Source: Usitatibacter rugosus | GTDB lineage: Bacteria > Pseudomonadota > Gammaproteobacteria > Burkholderiales > Usitatibacteraceae | Direction of reading: 5' to 3' | NCBI RefSeq assembly: GCF_013003965.1 | Contig: NZ_CP053069.1 | Span: forward strand, 1,209,419 to 1,273,418 | Length of the DNA stretch: 64,000 nt | Part shown: positions 17,255 through 25,188 of the stretch, piece after piece | How the letters are laid out: each line of letters begins with the position of its first letter | Position numbering within the stretch: the first letter of the stretch is position 1 | Notes under the pieces: model-generated | What the model saw: only the letters and a program-made list of their open reading frames with translations | Database searches by the model: none | What the model was told of the DNA's origin: nothing | Translations under genes and position numbers: made by a program

Positions 17255-19295
17255 GGCGCTGCGCCGGGGCTTCGCCTCGGCGTACGCGTTCCTCCGCACC
17301 CCCTCGGGCGAGCGCGCGGCGCCGCTGTCGTGGCGCATCACGGGCACGATCGCCGCCGCGGTCTTCGCGGTGTTCGCGGCCATCGCGCTCACGGACTGGG
17401 GCCGGTCGATGGAGCGGAAGGGCTTCGACGATCTCACGGTCGTCTCCGCGACGCCGCAGCAGCTCCCGATCACGATCATCGGCGTCGACGACGCCTCGCT
17501 CGCCGAAGTGGGCCGGCAGCTCCCGTGGCCGCGCAGCACGCATGCGAAGCTCATCAAGGCGCTGAACGAGGCGGGGGCGATGGTCATCGTCTTCGACATG
17601 CTCTTCGACGTGCCGTCGGCCAACGAGGCGGAGGATCGCGAGCTGGCCGCGGCGATCGCCGAAGCCGGGAACGTGGTCATCGCCGCCCAGCAGACGTTCC
17701 AGGAAAGCGCCTACTTTCGCCAATGGACGCGCACGGATCCGCTGCCCATCCTGCGCGCCGCGGGACCCGGCGTGGGCCTCGCGAACGTGACCCGCGACCG
17801 CGACTCCGTCGTGCGCGACCTGCCCGAGGGCCAGGACGCGCTGTGGCGCGAGATCGTGCGGCGGGCGAACGTCGTCCGCCCGGGCCTGCTCGCCGAGCCG
17901 CGCGACCTCACGGGGACGCTGATCCGCTACTCGCACATGAGGGAGGACGGGGCCTATCCCTACGTGTCGTACTACCAGGCGCTCGATCCCGCGCAGTTCC
18001 TGCCGAAGGGGGCGTTCCAGGACCAGATCGTCCTCGTGGGTCTCCGGCTCACCGCGTCGGTGGGGACCGAGCTCACGATGAACGACATGTTCGCCACGCC
18101 GTTCACGTCCACCACCGGCCTCGTCACGCCGGGCGTGGAGCTGCACGCGCATGTCCTGGAGAGCGCGATCACGGGCCGTGCCGTGACGCCGCTGCCGTTG
18201 TGGATCCAGCTCACGGTGCTCGCGATCGTCTCCGCGCTTTCGTCGGTGCTGATGCGCCGGTGGCGCCCGATCTTGAGTGTCGTGACCGGGTTGGCACTCG
18301 CGGCGCTCGTGATCGGCCCCGCGTACTGGATCTTCGCCACGAAGTCGCTGTGGCTTCCCGGCATCGGCATCCTCTCGGCCATCGCGGCGTCGTACCTCGT
18401 CTACGGGGCGATGGGCTTCCTCGAGGAGCGGCAGCGCCGTTCGTACATCAAGCGCGCCTTCGCGCTCTACGTGGCGCCCGAGGTCGTGGACCACATGCTG
18501 GCGCAGCCGGGCCGCCTCACGTTCGGCGGCGAGCGCAAGACCATCACCGTGCTCTTCACCGACCTCGCCGGCTTCACGACCATCAGCGAGAAGCACGGGC
18601 CGGAGGTGGTCTCGCGGGTGCTGAAGCAGCACTTCACGCGCGCCAAGGCGATCGTGCGGAACCGGCGCGGCACCCTGGTGCAGTTCATCGGCGATGCGTT
18701 GATGGCGATCTGGGGCGCGCCGCTGGACGATCCCGACCACGCGGCCAACGCGTGCCTCGCCGCGCGCGAGATGCAGGCCGACATCGAGGCGCTGCGCGCG
18801 GAGCTCGTGGCGCAGGGGCTGCCGGAGATCCGCATGCGCATCGGCATCCACACCTGCGAGGCGATGGTCGGCAACTTCGGCTCCGAGGACCACTTCTACT
18901 ACACGGCGCTCGGCGACGGCGTGAACCTCGCGGCGCGGCTCGAGGGCGCGAACAAGATCTTCGGCTCGGGAATCCTCGTGAGCGGTGCGACGATCGCGCG
19001 CATCCCGCCCGGCTCGCCGCTGCGACCGCTCGCCAGCGTGATCGTGAAGGGCAAGAGCGAGCCCGTGGACGTGTTCACGTTCGACGAGGATCGGCAGGTT
19101 TGCGAGCTCACGGTCCGGGGCCTCGAGGCCTTCGTGAAACGGGACTGGGAGGAGGCGCATCGCGCGTTCGAGGCGATCTTCGCCCTGCGATCCGAGGACC
19201 TCGTGGCGCAGCGCTACCTGGGACGGATCGCGCTGCTGCGGTCTGCGCCGCCGGACGAGGGCTGGACGCCCGCGGAGGCGCTGGACAAGATGTAA
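17229..19295 (+). CDS. CHASE2 domain class III adenylate/guanylate cyclase
   Basis: This is a 688-residue membrane protein that should make a cyclic nucleotide in response to an extracytoplasmic signal. The GTG start overlaps the preceding gene by 26 bases and keeps the N-terminal transmembrane helix (about 35-55). A CHASE2 sensor region follows (about 60-320), then three transmembrane helices (about 320-400) and a cytoplasmic class III cyclase domain (about 430-620). The two metal-binding aspartates are visible in LFTDLAGFT and FIGDALMAIWGAP, and the ALGDGVNLAARLE motif is intact. The adenine-selecting lysine seen before FIGD in many homologues is Gln here, and Thr occupies the second specificity position, so ATP versus GTP preference is uncertain. 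It is the last gene of the six-gene run. Confidence 0.9.
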   Translation: MPSRAGASEALRRGFASAYAFLRTPSGERAAPLSWRITGTIAAAVFAVFAAIALTDWGRSMERKGFDDLTVVSATPQQLPITIIGVDDASLAEVGRQLPWPRSTHAKLIKALNEAGAMVIVFDMLFDVPSANEAEDRELAAAIAEAGNVVIAAQQTFQESAYFRQWTRTDPLPILRAAGPGVGLANVTRDRDSVVRDLPEGQDALWREIVRRANVVRPGLLAEPRDLTGTLIRYSHMREDGAYPYVSYYQALDPAQFLPKGAFQDQIVLVGLRLTASVGTELTMNDMFATPFTSTTGLVTPGVELHAHVLESAITGRAVTPLPLWIQLTVLAIVSALSSVLMRRWRPILSVVTGLALAALVIGPAYWIFATKSLWLPGIGILSAIAASYLVYGAMGFLEERQRRSYIKRAFALYVAPEVVDHMLAQPGRLTFGGERKTITVLFTDLAGFTTISEKHGPEVVSRVLKQHFTRAKAIVRNRRGTLVQFIGDALMAIWGAPLDDPDHAANACLAAREMQADIEALRAELVAQGLPEIRMRIGIHTCEAMVGNFGSEDHFYYTALGDGVNLAARLEGANKIFGSGILVSGATIARIPPGSPLRPLASVIVKGKSEPVDVFTFDEDRQVCELTVRGLEAFVKRDWEEAHRAFEAIFALRSEDLVAQRYLGRIALLRSAPPDEGWTPAEALDKM

Positions 19296-19338
19296 ACGAA
19301 CTGGGCGGGGTTTCGAAGGTTCGGACGCCGCTTTTTAT

Positions 19339-19479
19339 GGGGAGGATGGGGAGGAAAGGCGGAGGAAGGAGAGGAAAGCAATACGGGGTCATGCCGTGGA
19401 GGTGATTGCCATTGCCGCGCTTAAATCAACAGTCCTTGGTTTTCCTCTCCTTCCTCCGCCTTTCCTCCCCATCCTCCCC
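19339..19479. repeat. 39-bp perfect inverted repeat, purine-rich arms
   Basis: The left arm (19339-19377) is almost all purine on the + strand and starts GGGGAGGATGGGG. The right arm (19441-19479) is its exact reverse complement, starting TTTCCTCTCC. The spacer is 63 bases. The pair fills the gap between two convergent genes and ends 2 bases before the stop codon of the minus-strand gene. It could act as a bidirectional terminator. No coding potential is apparent. Confidence 0.85.
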
Positions 19480-19481
19480 TT

Positions 19482-20072
19482 TCAATCCAGCCTTTGATTC
19501 ACCGATCCCGCCAATCCAAGCTCCGGGTTTTTCTCTGTGTCCTCTGTGATTCCTCTGTGTCCTCTGTGATCCCATTGGGCGCCGCGACCAACCCGCACCA
19601 CGAGCCACGCGGCGAACGCGACAACCGCGACGATCACCAGGCCTTCTCCGGCGCGCTGCTGCGAATCGGTGAGGTACGCGAGGCAGAGGCGCGTCTCGGC
19701 ATCCTGGTAGACCAAGCCCACGGTCGCGGCCATCCACGTGAAGTTGCCGACGAAGAAGGCCTCGAGCACGAGCGGCGAGCGGCGGGATGAACTGCGCAGC
19801 GCCAAGCCGGCCGCCGCGAGGCTCGCGAACTTCGCGGCATTCATCGCCGGGCTAGCGACCGCGGCATCGAGCGCCGCCGGGATCATCCAGAAGGCCGTCA
19901 CCAGGCCCGCGAAGAGCCAGCCGGCGAGGCCGAAGGCGTCGAAGCGCGCGATCGCCGCGTGCACTCGCGCAGGCGCGAAACCGGCGAGATACGCACCGGC
20001 GGCGACGATGAGCGGAATCTCGATCAACATGTGGCGCGCCATGTCCGCTTCGAGCCAGGTGAAGGGGTTCAT
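19482..20072 (-). CDS. Small membrane protein of the cbb3 oxidase operon
   Basis: This is a 196-residue protein with about five hydrophobic segments. The ATG at 20072 is chosen because it overlaps the SCO1 stop codon (ATGA), which implies translational coupling; the longer frame is a shadow. The N-terminal LEADMARHMLIEIPLIVAA faintly recalls the His-Met motif of CtaG-type copper assembly factors, so a role in oxidase assembly is possible but unproven. The last 30 residues (from about QWDHRGHRG) are encoded by a 20-bp tandem repeat and flanking sequence, so the native C-terminus was probably extended by repeat insertion. It is the last gene of the oxidase operon. Confidence 0.7.
   Translation of the reverse strand: MNPFTWLEADMARHMLIEIPLIVAAGAYLAGFAPARVHAAIARFDAFGLAGWLFAGLVTAFWMIPAALDAAVASPAMNAAKFASLAAAGLALRSSSRRSPLVLEAFFVGNFTWMAATVGLVYQDAETRLCLAYLTDSQQRAGEGLVIVAVVAFAAWLVVRVGRGAQWDHRGHRGITEDTEKNPELGLAGSVNQRLD
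19532..19571. repeat. Two tandem copies of a 20-bp CTCTGTG-type repeat
   Basis: Copies at 19532-19551 and 19552-19571 differ only at their first and last bases. Each copy contains two CTCTGTG cores. The repeat lies inside the 3' end of the membrane protein gene, where it is read as DHRGHRGITEDTE. I recall similar CACAGAG-type direct repeats as dispersed intergenic elements in other proteobacteria. Confidence 0.75.
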
Positions 20073-20692
20073 AGCGTCGAGGCGAAGGCGAGGGCTTCGC
20101 GGTGCCGTTCCATGTCGAAGATCGCGACCAGCTTGCCCTCGGGCGTCACGACGTGGATCGCGGCGTTGTGCGCGTAGCCGCCGACGCCATCCGGGATCAC
20201 CACGACGCCGCTCTCCCGCAGGAGCGAGCCCAGCGCCGCATCGCTCACGGGCACGCCCACGGTCCACAACGCCGGGTCGGCGCGAAAGCGTTTCGCGTAC
20301 TTCGAGAGCTCAACCGGGGTGTCGTAGGCGCGGTCGAAGGAGAGGCTCGCGAAGCGAACGCCCTTCGTGCCGGAGGCTTGCACGGACGCCTGGAGCTGCT
20401 GCAGCTCCGTGCCGAGGGACAGGCATGCGGAAGGGCAGCGCGTGTAGACGAAGGTGACGAGCCACGCGCGCGTCGCAGGATCGGCATTCCAGAGCGTGCG
20501 GCGTTGCCCGGCGGCATCGACGATCTCCACGGGCGAGAGCGGCATCGCGACCTCGGCCACGCGGATCCTGCGCGCGTCCTCGGCGGTGAAGGCGCGGAAG
20601 CCCAGGGTGAGGGAGGACGCGGCCGCGAAGGCCGCACCCAGGAGGAGGCCCGCGGCGGCCAGCGTGGGAAGCATCGGCCGCGCGGCGCTCAT
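20069..20692 (-). CDS. SCO1/SenC/PrrC family copper chaperone
   Basis: This is a 207-residue thioredoxin-fold protein anchored by one N-terminal transmembrane segment (about 8-28). It delivers copper to the oxidase active site or keeps its cysteines reduced. The copper-binding CxxxC motif is present (CPSAC, Cys86 and Cys90), and the third ligand is probably His174 in GGYAHNAA. The start overlaps the stop of the upstream cytochrome gene (ATGA), and its own stop overlaps the next start. A partner for the cbb3-like oxidase encoded immediately upstream is the simplest reading. Confidence 0.92.
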   Translation of the reverse strand: MSAARPMLPTLAAAGLLLGAAFAAASSLTLGFRAFTAEDARRIRVAEVAMPLSPVEIVDAAGQRRTLWNADPATRAWLVTFVYTRCPSACLSLGTELQQLQASVQASGTKGVRFASLSFDRAYDTPVELSKYAKRFRADPALWTVGVPVSDAALGSLLRESGVVVIPDGVGGYAHNAAIHVVTPEGKLVAIFDMERHREALAFASTL

Positions 20693-21288
20693 TTCATCGC
20701 GGCGAGCTCCGCGTCGCCTTTCCACGGTTCGGTGCGCGCCGTGGTCTCGGTGCGCGCGGCGGCCACGATGTCGGCTCCGACGGGCGGAGCCGCGTTGCCC
20801 CACTGCTTGCGCACGTAGCTCGCCACCGCGGCGATCTCCGCGTCGTTCAGCTGGTCCTTGAACGGCGGCATGGCGCCGTTGTATGCCGTGCCCTTCACGG
20901 TGAGCGTCCCCTGCACGCCGTGCAGCACGATCTTCGCGATCAGCTCGGGCTTGCCCGTGACCCATTCCGATCCGCCGAGCGGTGGGAACACGGCCGGCAG
21001 GCCCGCGCCGTTCGCCTGGTGGCAGGCAACGCAGCGCGCGCTGTAGATCGCGGCGCCGTCGAGGGCCGCACCCGGCGCCGGGGCGGCCTTGGCCATGAGG
21101 TCCTTCATCGTGCGGCCATCGCCATACTCGGGGGGCGTGACCGCGGCGTCGGAGGCGAGGATGTAGAAGATCCCGAAGATGACCATGCTCGCGATCAGGA
21201 TGAGGATCGGGATCGGGATCGCCATGGACTGCTCGTGGGGATCGGAGTGCTCGCGTTGTTCCTGCGCCGAGATGTTGTTGGGGTCCAT
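20689..21288 (-). CDS. Membrane-anchored mono-haem cytochrome c (CcoP-like position)
   Basis: This is a 199-residue protein with one transmembrane helix (about 23-45) and a single periplasmic cytochrome c domain. Haem attachment is CVACH (about 86-90), and the axial Met is probably in GAMPPFKD. An excellent ribosome site (GGAGG) precedes the ATG, which is 9 bases after ccoO. It occupies the place of ccoP but has one haem site instead of two. The tail after the cytochrome domain is Ala- and Thr-rich and low in complexity. It likely passes electrons to ccoO/ccoN. Confidence 0.88.
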   Translation of the reverse strand: MDPNNISAQEQREHSDPHEQSMAIPIPILILIASMVIFGIFYILASDAAVTPPEYGDGRTMKDLMAKAAPAPGAALDGAAIYSARCVACHQANGAGLPAVFPPLGGSEWVTGKPELIAKIVLHGVQGTLTVKGTAYNGAMPPFKDQLNDAEIAAVASYVRKQWGNAAPPVGADIVAAARTETTARTEPWKGDAELAAMK

Positions 21289-21297
21289 GGGGCCTCC

Positions 21298-21894
21298 TCA
21301 GCGCTTCGTTTCGGCGGGTGCGTCGATCGCGGGATACGTGCGGTCGAGCGCGATGAGGTAGTTGGCGAGGTCGAGCGCGCGGGGCTGCGCGACGACGACC
21401 TTGCCCGGCGGGGCGAAGTCGGGCGGCAAGCTCAACACTCGCTCGCCCGCATCCGCCTTCTCCTTCACGTCGAAGAGGAAGCCGTAGGGCGGCATGATGC
21501 TGCCCGGCACGTAGGCCCTCGGCTGGTAGAGGTGGCCCAGGTGCCAGTCGAGGCTCGGCTGGCGCGCGCCGATATTCAGGAGGTCCGGGCCGGTTCGCAT
21601 CGTGCCCAGCAGGTGCGGCTTGTCGTAGTAGTAATCGGCCGCCACGGAGGGCCGGCCCCAGCCGCGCTCGCCGTCGGGCGCCTGGCGCCGGTCGCGGGGC
21701 TGTTGCGAGTGGCAGTACACGCATCCCTGGCGGATGTACTCCTCGCGCCCGCGTAGCTGCGACGTGGTGTACGGCTTCAATCCCTTGGGCGGTTTCACGT
21801 CCTTCAGCTGCACGTAGGGGATCGCGACGAGCAGCGTGCCCGCGACCCCGATCATCACCAGCGCGCCGCCGATCAAGACCTTCTCGCTCTTCAT
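21298..21894 (-). CDS. ccoO: cbb3-type cytochrome c oxidase subunit II
   Basis: This is a 198-residue membrane-anchored mono-haem cytochrome. It has an N-terminal transmembrane segment (about 8-28), the haem motif CVYCHSQQPRD (about 58-62), and conserved RTGPDLLNIG and a SIMPPY segment that carries the axial Met. It carries electrons from soluble donors to CcoN. The ATG overlaps the ccoN stop (ATGA). The length is close to that of other CcoO proteins. Confidence 0.93.
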   Translation of the reverse strand: MKSEKVLIGGALVMIGVAGTLLVAIPYVQLKDVKPPKGLKPYTTSQLRGREEYIRQGCVYCHSQQPRDRRQAPDGERGWGRPSVAADYYYDKPHLLGTMRTGPDLLNIGARQPSLDWHLGHLYQPRAYVPGSIMPPYGFLFDVKEKADAGERVLSLPPDFAPPGKVVVAQPRALDLANYLIALDRTYPAIDAPAETKR

Positions 21895-23519
21895 GCGCGC
21901 TCTCCCTTCGGTCCGTAGAAGAGCGCGGGCGTGTCGCGCGTCGGCCCCAGCCGCAGCACCATCGCGAGGAAGTGCGCCGCGAAGATGACGTGGGCGAGCG
22001 TCATCATGCCGCCGCCGATGCTGCGCGCCTTGAGGTAGGGAAGCGTGAGCGTGACCGAATCCATGAAGGGCCGCGCGGCATCGAGCATCGCAAGGCCCTG
22101 GAACCAGCCGCCGAAGGTGAGCGAGACGAAGTAGATGCCGATGCCCAGGACCGAGAGCCAGAAGTGCACGAGGATCAGCTTCGGGTAAGGCCATTCGCGC
22201 TGCATCACCCGCGGCATCACGAAGTACATGCCCCCGAAGAACGCCATCGCCACGAACCCGTAGAGGCCCAGGTGCGCGTGGCCGACGGTGTAGTGGGTGA
22301 AATGCGCAATGGTGTTCACGGCGCGCAGCGCCTCGAACGAACCCTGCACCGAGCTCGCCACGTACATGAGGCCGCCGAACGCGAGGAAGCGTAGCGTCGG
22401 CGAGTGGATCAGCATGCGGTTCTTGCCGCGCATCGTGTAGAACTGGTTCACCGCGAAGGCGAACACCGGGATCACCATCATCATGCTCTGCACGATGGAG
22501 AGCGTGATGAGCCAGCTCGGCACCGGCGAGCCGATCAAGTGGTGCGCCCCGACCTGGCCGTAGAAGAACGCGAGCGTCCAGAAGCCGAGGATCGACAGCG
22601 CATACGACTTTACCGGCGTGCCCATCACCTTCGGCAGGAAGTAGTAGATGGTGGCGAGCGCCAGCGGTGTGTAGAACAGGCCCAGCACGTTGTGGCCGTA
22701 CCACCAGTTCATCGCCGCCTGCTGCACGCCGAAGTGCACGCCGGGAATGTTGCCGACGAAGAAGAGGATCGGGAACCAGAAGAGCGCGGCACCCATGTAC
22801 CAGACGGACACATAGAGGTGCTCCACCTTGCGTTGCCGCAGCGTGAGGACCAGCGGGATGGCCACGAACGCTCCGCCCACGACGAGCAGGATGTCCACCT
22901 GCCAGGGCATCTCCAGCCATTCCATGCCGTCGGAGAAGCCCGCGCCGATGGCGCCCAGCCCCGCGATGAGGCCCGCGTTCCAGAGGATGGCGCCCAGCAG
23001 CGCGAAGTTGCCGCCCACGAGCGTGGTCTTCAGCAGGCGCGGCAGCAGCCACACCGCGAGCCCGAGGCCCGCCATCGGCAGGAAGCCGTAGGCCAGCGCG
23101 TTCAGGTGCAGCGTGCGGATGCGCCCGAACGTGAGCCACTCGTAGGCGCCGAGCCAGTCGGGCTCGTGCAGCTTGATGGATGCCGTGAGGCCGGCGAACG
23201 ACGCGGCGAGCAGCCACACGATCGCGCAGCACATGAAGACGAAGGTGATGGTGTTGGACGAGCGGTCGGCCGCTGCCCGGGCAGCGAGCTCGTTCGCGTC
23301 CGGCGTGTGGGCGCCCTCGGCCCCGGCGTCGTGCTCCAGCGCTCGGCGGGCCTCGGGGCTCGCGGCCGGATCCTCGGGCCTGCCGATCTCGTTGGGCGCG
23401 AAGATCACCTCGGCGCCCTTCGAATCGGGGTCGAACCAGCCGCGGAGCATCGCGACGATGAAGAACACCAGCGCGACGATCGCGATGATGAATGCCGACA
23501 GCAGGATGATGACCGCCAT
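21891..23519 (-). CDS. ccoN: cbb3-type cytochrome c oxidase subunit I with CcoS-like N-terminal extension
   Basis: This is a 542-residue haem-copper oxidase catalytic subunit, reducing oxygen at the cytoplasmic membrane. The ATG at 23519 is preferred over one 9 codons upstream because AAGGGGGAAT precedes it. Typical ligand motifs are present: RTLHLNAL for low-spin haem b, WWYGHNVLG and GAHHLIGSPVP for copper B, and VGHAHLGLYG for the two haems. Before the catalytic fold there is an extra N-terminal helix followed by RGWFDPDSKG and VIFAPNEIG, resembling the small assembly protein CcoS, then an Ala-rich linker. Divergent from an AI-2E permease gene. No FNR-type box is visible in the 93-base intergenic region. 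Confidence 0.93.
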   Translation of the reverse strand: MAVIILLSAFIIAIVALVFFIVAMLRGWFDPDSKGAEVIFAPNEIGRPEDPAASPEARRALEHDAGAEGAHTPDANELAARAAADRSSNTITFVFMCCAIVWLLAASFAGLTASIKLHEPDWLGAYEWLTFGRIRTLHLNALAYGFLPMAGLGLAVWLLPRLLKTTLVGGNFALLGAILWNAGLIAGLGAIGAGFSDGMEWLEMPWQVDILLVVGGAFVAIPLVLTLRQRKVEHLYVSVWYMGAALFWFPILFFVGNIPGVHFGVQQAAMNWWYGHNVLGLFYTPLALATIYYFLPKVMGTPVKSYALSILGFWTLAFFYGQVGAHHLIGSPVPSWLITLSIVQSMMMVIPVFAFAVNQFYTMRGKNRMLIHSPTLRFLAFGGLMYVASSVQGSFEALRAVNTIAHFTHYTVGHAHLGLYGFVAMAFFGGMYFVMPRVMQREWPYPKLILVHFWLSVLGIGIYFVSLTFGGWFQGLAMLDAARPFMDSVTLTLPYLKARSIGGGMMTLAHVIFAAHFLAMVLRLGPTRDTPALFYGPKGERA

Positions 23520-23612
23520 GATTCCCCCTTGCACTGTGGGGACCATTTTGTACTTTTTTCATTACGGGGGTTGGGCGGCGCATACTTCGCCCGAGAATTC
23601 CGGGAGAAGCCC

Positions 23613-24704
23613 ATGGACGCCGTCACGACCGACAAAGCACCGGAGCCCCGCCCCTCGACACGGCTGATGGACACGCTCATCCGGGCGGGCCTGCTCGTCG
23701 CGCTGGCGATGCTCTGCTACCGGATCTTCGCGCCCTTCCTCACGCTGATGGTCTGGGCGGTGATCCTCGCGATCACGATGTATCCGATCCACCAGGTGCT
23801 GGCCGCGCGGCTGCGCGGGCGCCAGGGCCTCTCCTCCACGCTGATGGTGCTGCTGGCCTTCGTGGTGCTCATCGTGCCGACGGCCGTGCTCATGAGCTCG
23901 CTCGGCGACTCGGTGCACCAGCTCATCTCGAAGGTGCAGGACCACAGCATCGAGGTCCCGAGGCCGCCCGACTTCATCGCGGGCTGGCCTTTTGTCGGCG
24001 AGAAGATCCACGGAACGTGGACCCGGGCGCACGACGATCCGAAGGCCTTCGTGGAGAGCCTGCAGCCGAAGATCGGCGAGCTCGCGAAGACGGTGCTCGG
24101 ATTCGTCGGCGGCATCGCGACCGGATTGCTGCAGTTCCTCGGGGCCCTCATCGTCGCGGGCATCATCATGGCGTACGGCCAGTCGGGTGGAACCAGCAGC
24201 GAGCGGATCTTCGAGCGCGTCGTGGGCGGCGGGCGCGGCGCGGAGTTCACGCGCCTGTGCACCGCGACCATCCGCGCCGTGGCGCAGGGGGTGATCGGCG
24301 TCGCGTTCATCCAGGCGATCATCGTCGGGCTGTGCCTGCTGGTCGCGGGCGTTCCCTGGGCCGGCGTGCTGGCGCTGGTGGTGCTGGTGCTCGGCATCGC
24401 GCAGGTGCCCGCGCTCATCGTCACGCTGCCGGCGATCGGCTGGATCTGGTGGCGGGGCGACTACGGCACGCTCGAAGCGTCGCTCTACACGGCGCTGATC
24501 TTCGTCTCGGGAATGGCCGACAACGTGTTGAAGCCGCTGATGCTGGGCCGCGGAGTCGATGCGCCCATGCCGGTGATCCTCATCGGCGCGCTGGGCGGCA
24601 TGGCCGCCGCGGGAATCCTCGGGATGTTCGTGGGCGCCGTGCTGCTGGCGCTCGGCTACCAGATCTTCATGGGCTGGGTCGCCGCGAACCGCGACGGGGC
24701 CTGA
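23613..24704 (+). CDS. AI-2E family (PerM/UPF0118) membrane transporter
   Basis: This is a 363-residue polytopic membrane protein with about eight hydrophobic segments. It belongs to the AI-2 exporter/permease family, which also includes Na+/H+ antiporters. The ATG at 23613 follows CGGGAGAAG; the much longer frame upstream is an antisense shadow of ccoN. Family features include the N-terminal paired helices, the soluble region about 95-150, and the late GxxxxPxLxG-like segment (KPLMLGRGVDAP). It stands alone on the + strand, and its stop codon directly abuts the stop of the convergent next gene. The substrate cannot be told from sequence. Confidence 0.85.
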   Translation: MDAVTTDKAPEPRPSTRLMDTLIRAGLLVALAMLCYRIFAPFLTLMVWAVILAITMYPIHQVLAARLRGRQGLSSTLMVLLAFVVLIVPTAVLMSSLGDSVHQLISKVQDHSIEVPRPPDFIAGWPFVGEKIHGTWTRAHDDPKAFVESLQPKIGELAKTVLGFVGGIATGLLQFLGALIVAGIIMAYGQSGGTSSERIFERVVGGGRGAEFTRLCTATIRAVAQGVIGVAFIQAIIVGLCLLVAGVPWAGVLALVVLVLGIAQVPALIVTLPAIGWIWWRGDYGTLEASLYTALIFVSGMADNVLKPLMLGRGVDAPMPVILIGALGGMAAAGILGMFVGAVLLALGYQIFMGWVAANRDGA

Positions 24705-25169
24705 TTAGCTGGTGCAGTCGAGGTAGAGCGTGCGGTGCTCGTAGGCCGAAGCGGTCTTGGCGAAGCCGCCGCAGATGTAGGCGACCTCGAGCTGCTTGCG
24801 CGCGCCCGGCGCCGGATCGCCGCAGATGGAATTCTCCACCTCCACGCTCGCCGTCATGCGCCCGTTCACGCGGCGCGAGAGCCAGCCCAGGGCGTTGCAG
24901 CTCTTCTTCTCGGAGCCATACACGGCGCTGGAGATCGTGATCGGCCCGCTCGGGCCCGGCCTCGGCGGCGCGACGATGACCTGCGGGGGCGGCTGCACCG
25001 AGACGCCGCGCTTCTGCGCCTCGGCGAGGCCTTCGCGGAATCCCTGCGAGTAGCCTTCCTTGAAGCCGGACTTGTAGGCGTCGCTGGTCTCGTCGACGTA
25101 CACCGGCCGCGATTGCGCGGCGAGGTCACCGCAAGAGAGCAGGGCGAAGGCGAGCAGGGTTTTTCTCAC
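24705..25169 (-). CDS. Small exported protein, probable lipoprotein
   Basis: This is a 154-residue protein of unknown function. The GTG start follows GGAG and opens a signal sequence ending LLSCGDLAAQ, which can be read as a lipobox with Cys or as an ordinary signal peptide. After a Pro-rich stretch (about 52-70) comes a domain with four further cysteines (KSCNALGW, NSICGD, YICGG, LDCTS), suggesting two disulphides. The N-terminal part has a repeated GF/GFREG pattern. It lies 19 bases after the TPR lipoprotein gene and is probably the last gene of that operon. Confidence 0.65.
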   Translation of the reverse strand: MRKTLLAFALLSCGDLAAQSRPVYVDETSDAYKSGFKEGYSQGFREGLAEAQKRGVSVQPPPQVIVAPPRPGPSGPITISSAVYGSEKKSCNALGWLSRRVNGRMTASVEVENSICGDPAPGARKQLEVAYICGGFAKTASAYEHRTLYLDCTS

Positions 25170-25188
25170 GGCAATCTCCACGGGATTG

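Noticed and set aside
23520-23612. An FNR/ANR oxygen-control box upstream of ccoN
   Set aside because: No TTGATnnnnATCAA-like sequence is present in the 93-base gap, so anaerobic control could not be supported from sequence.
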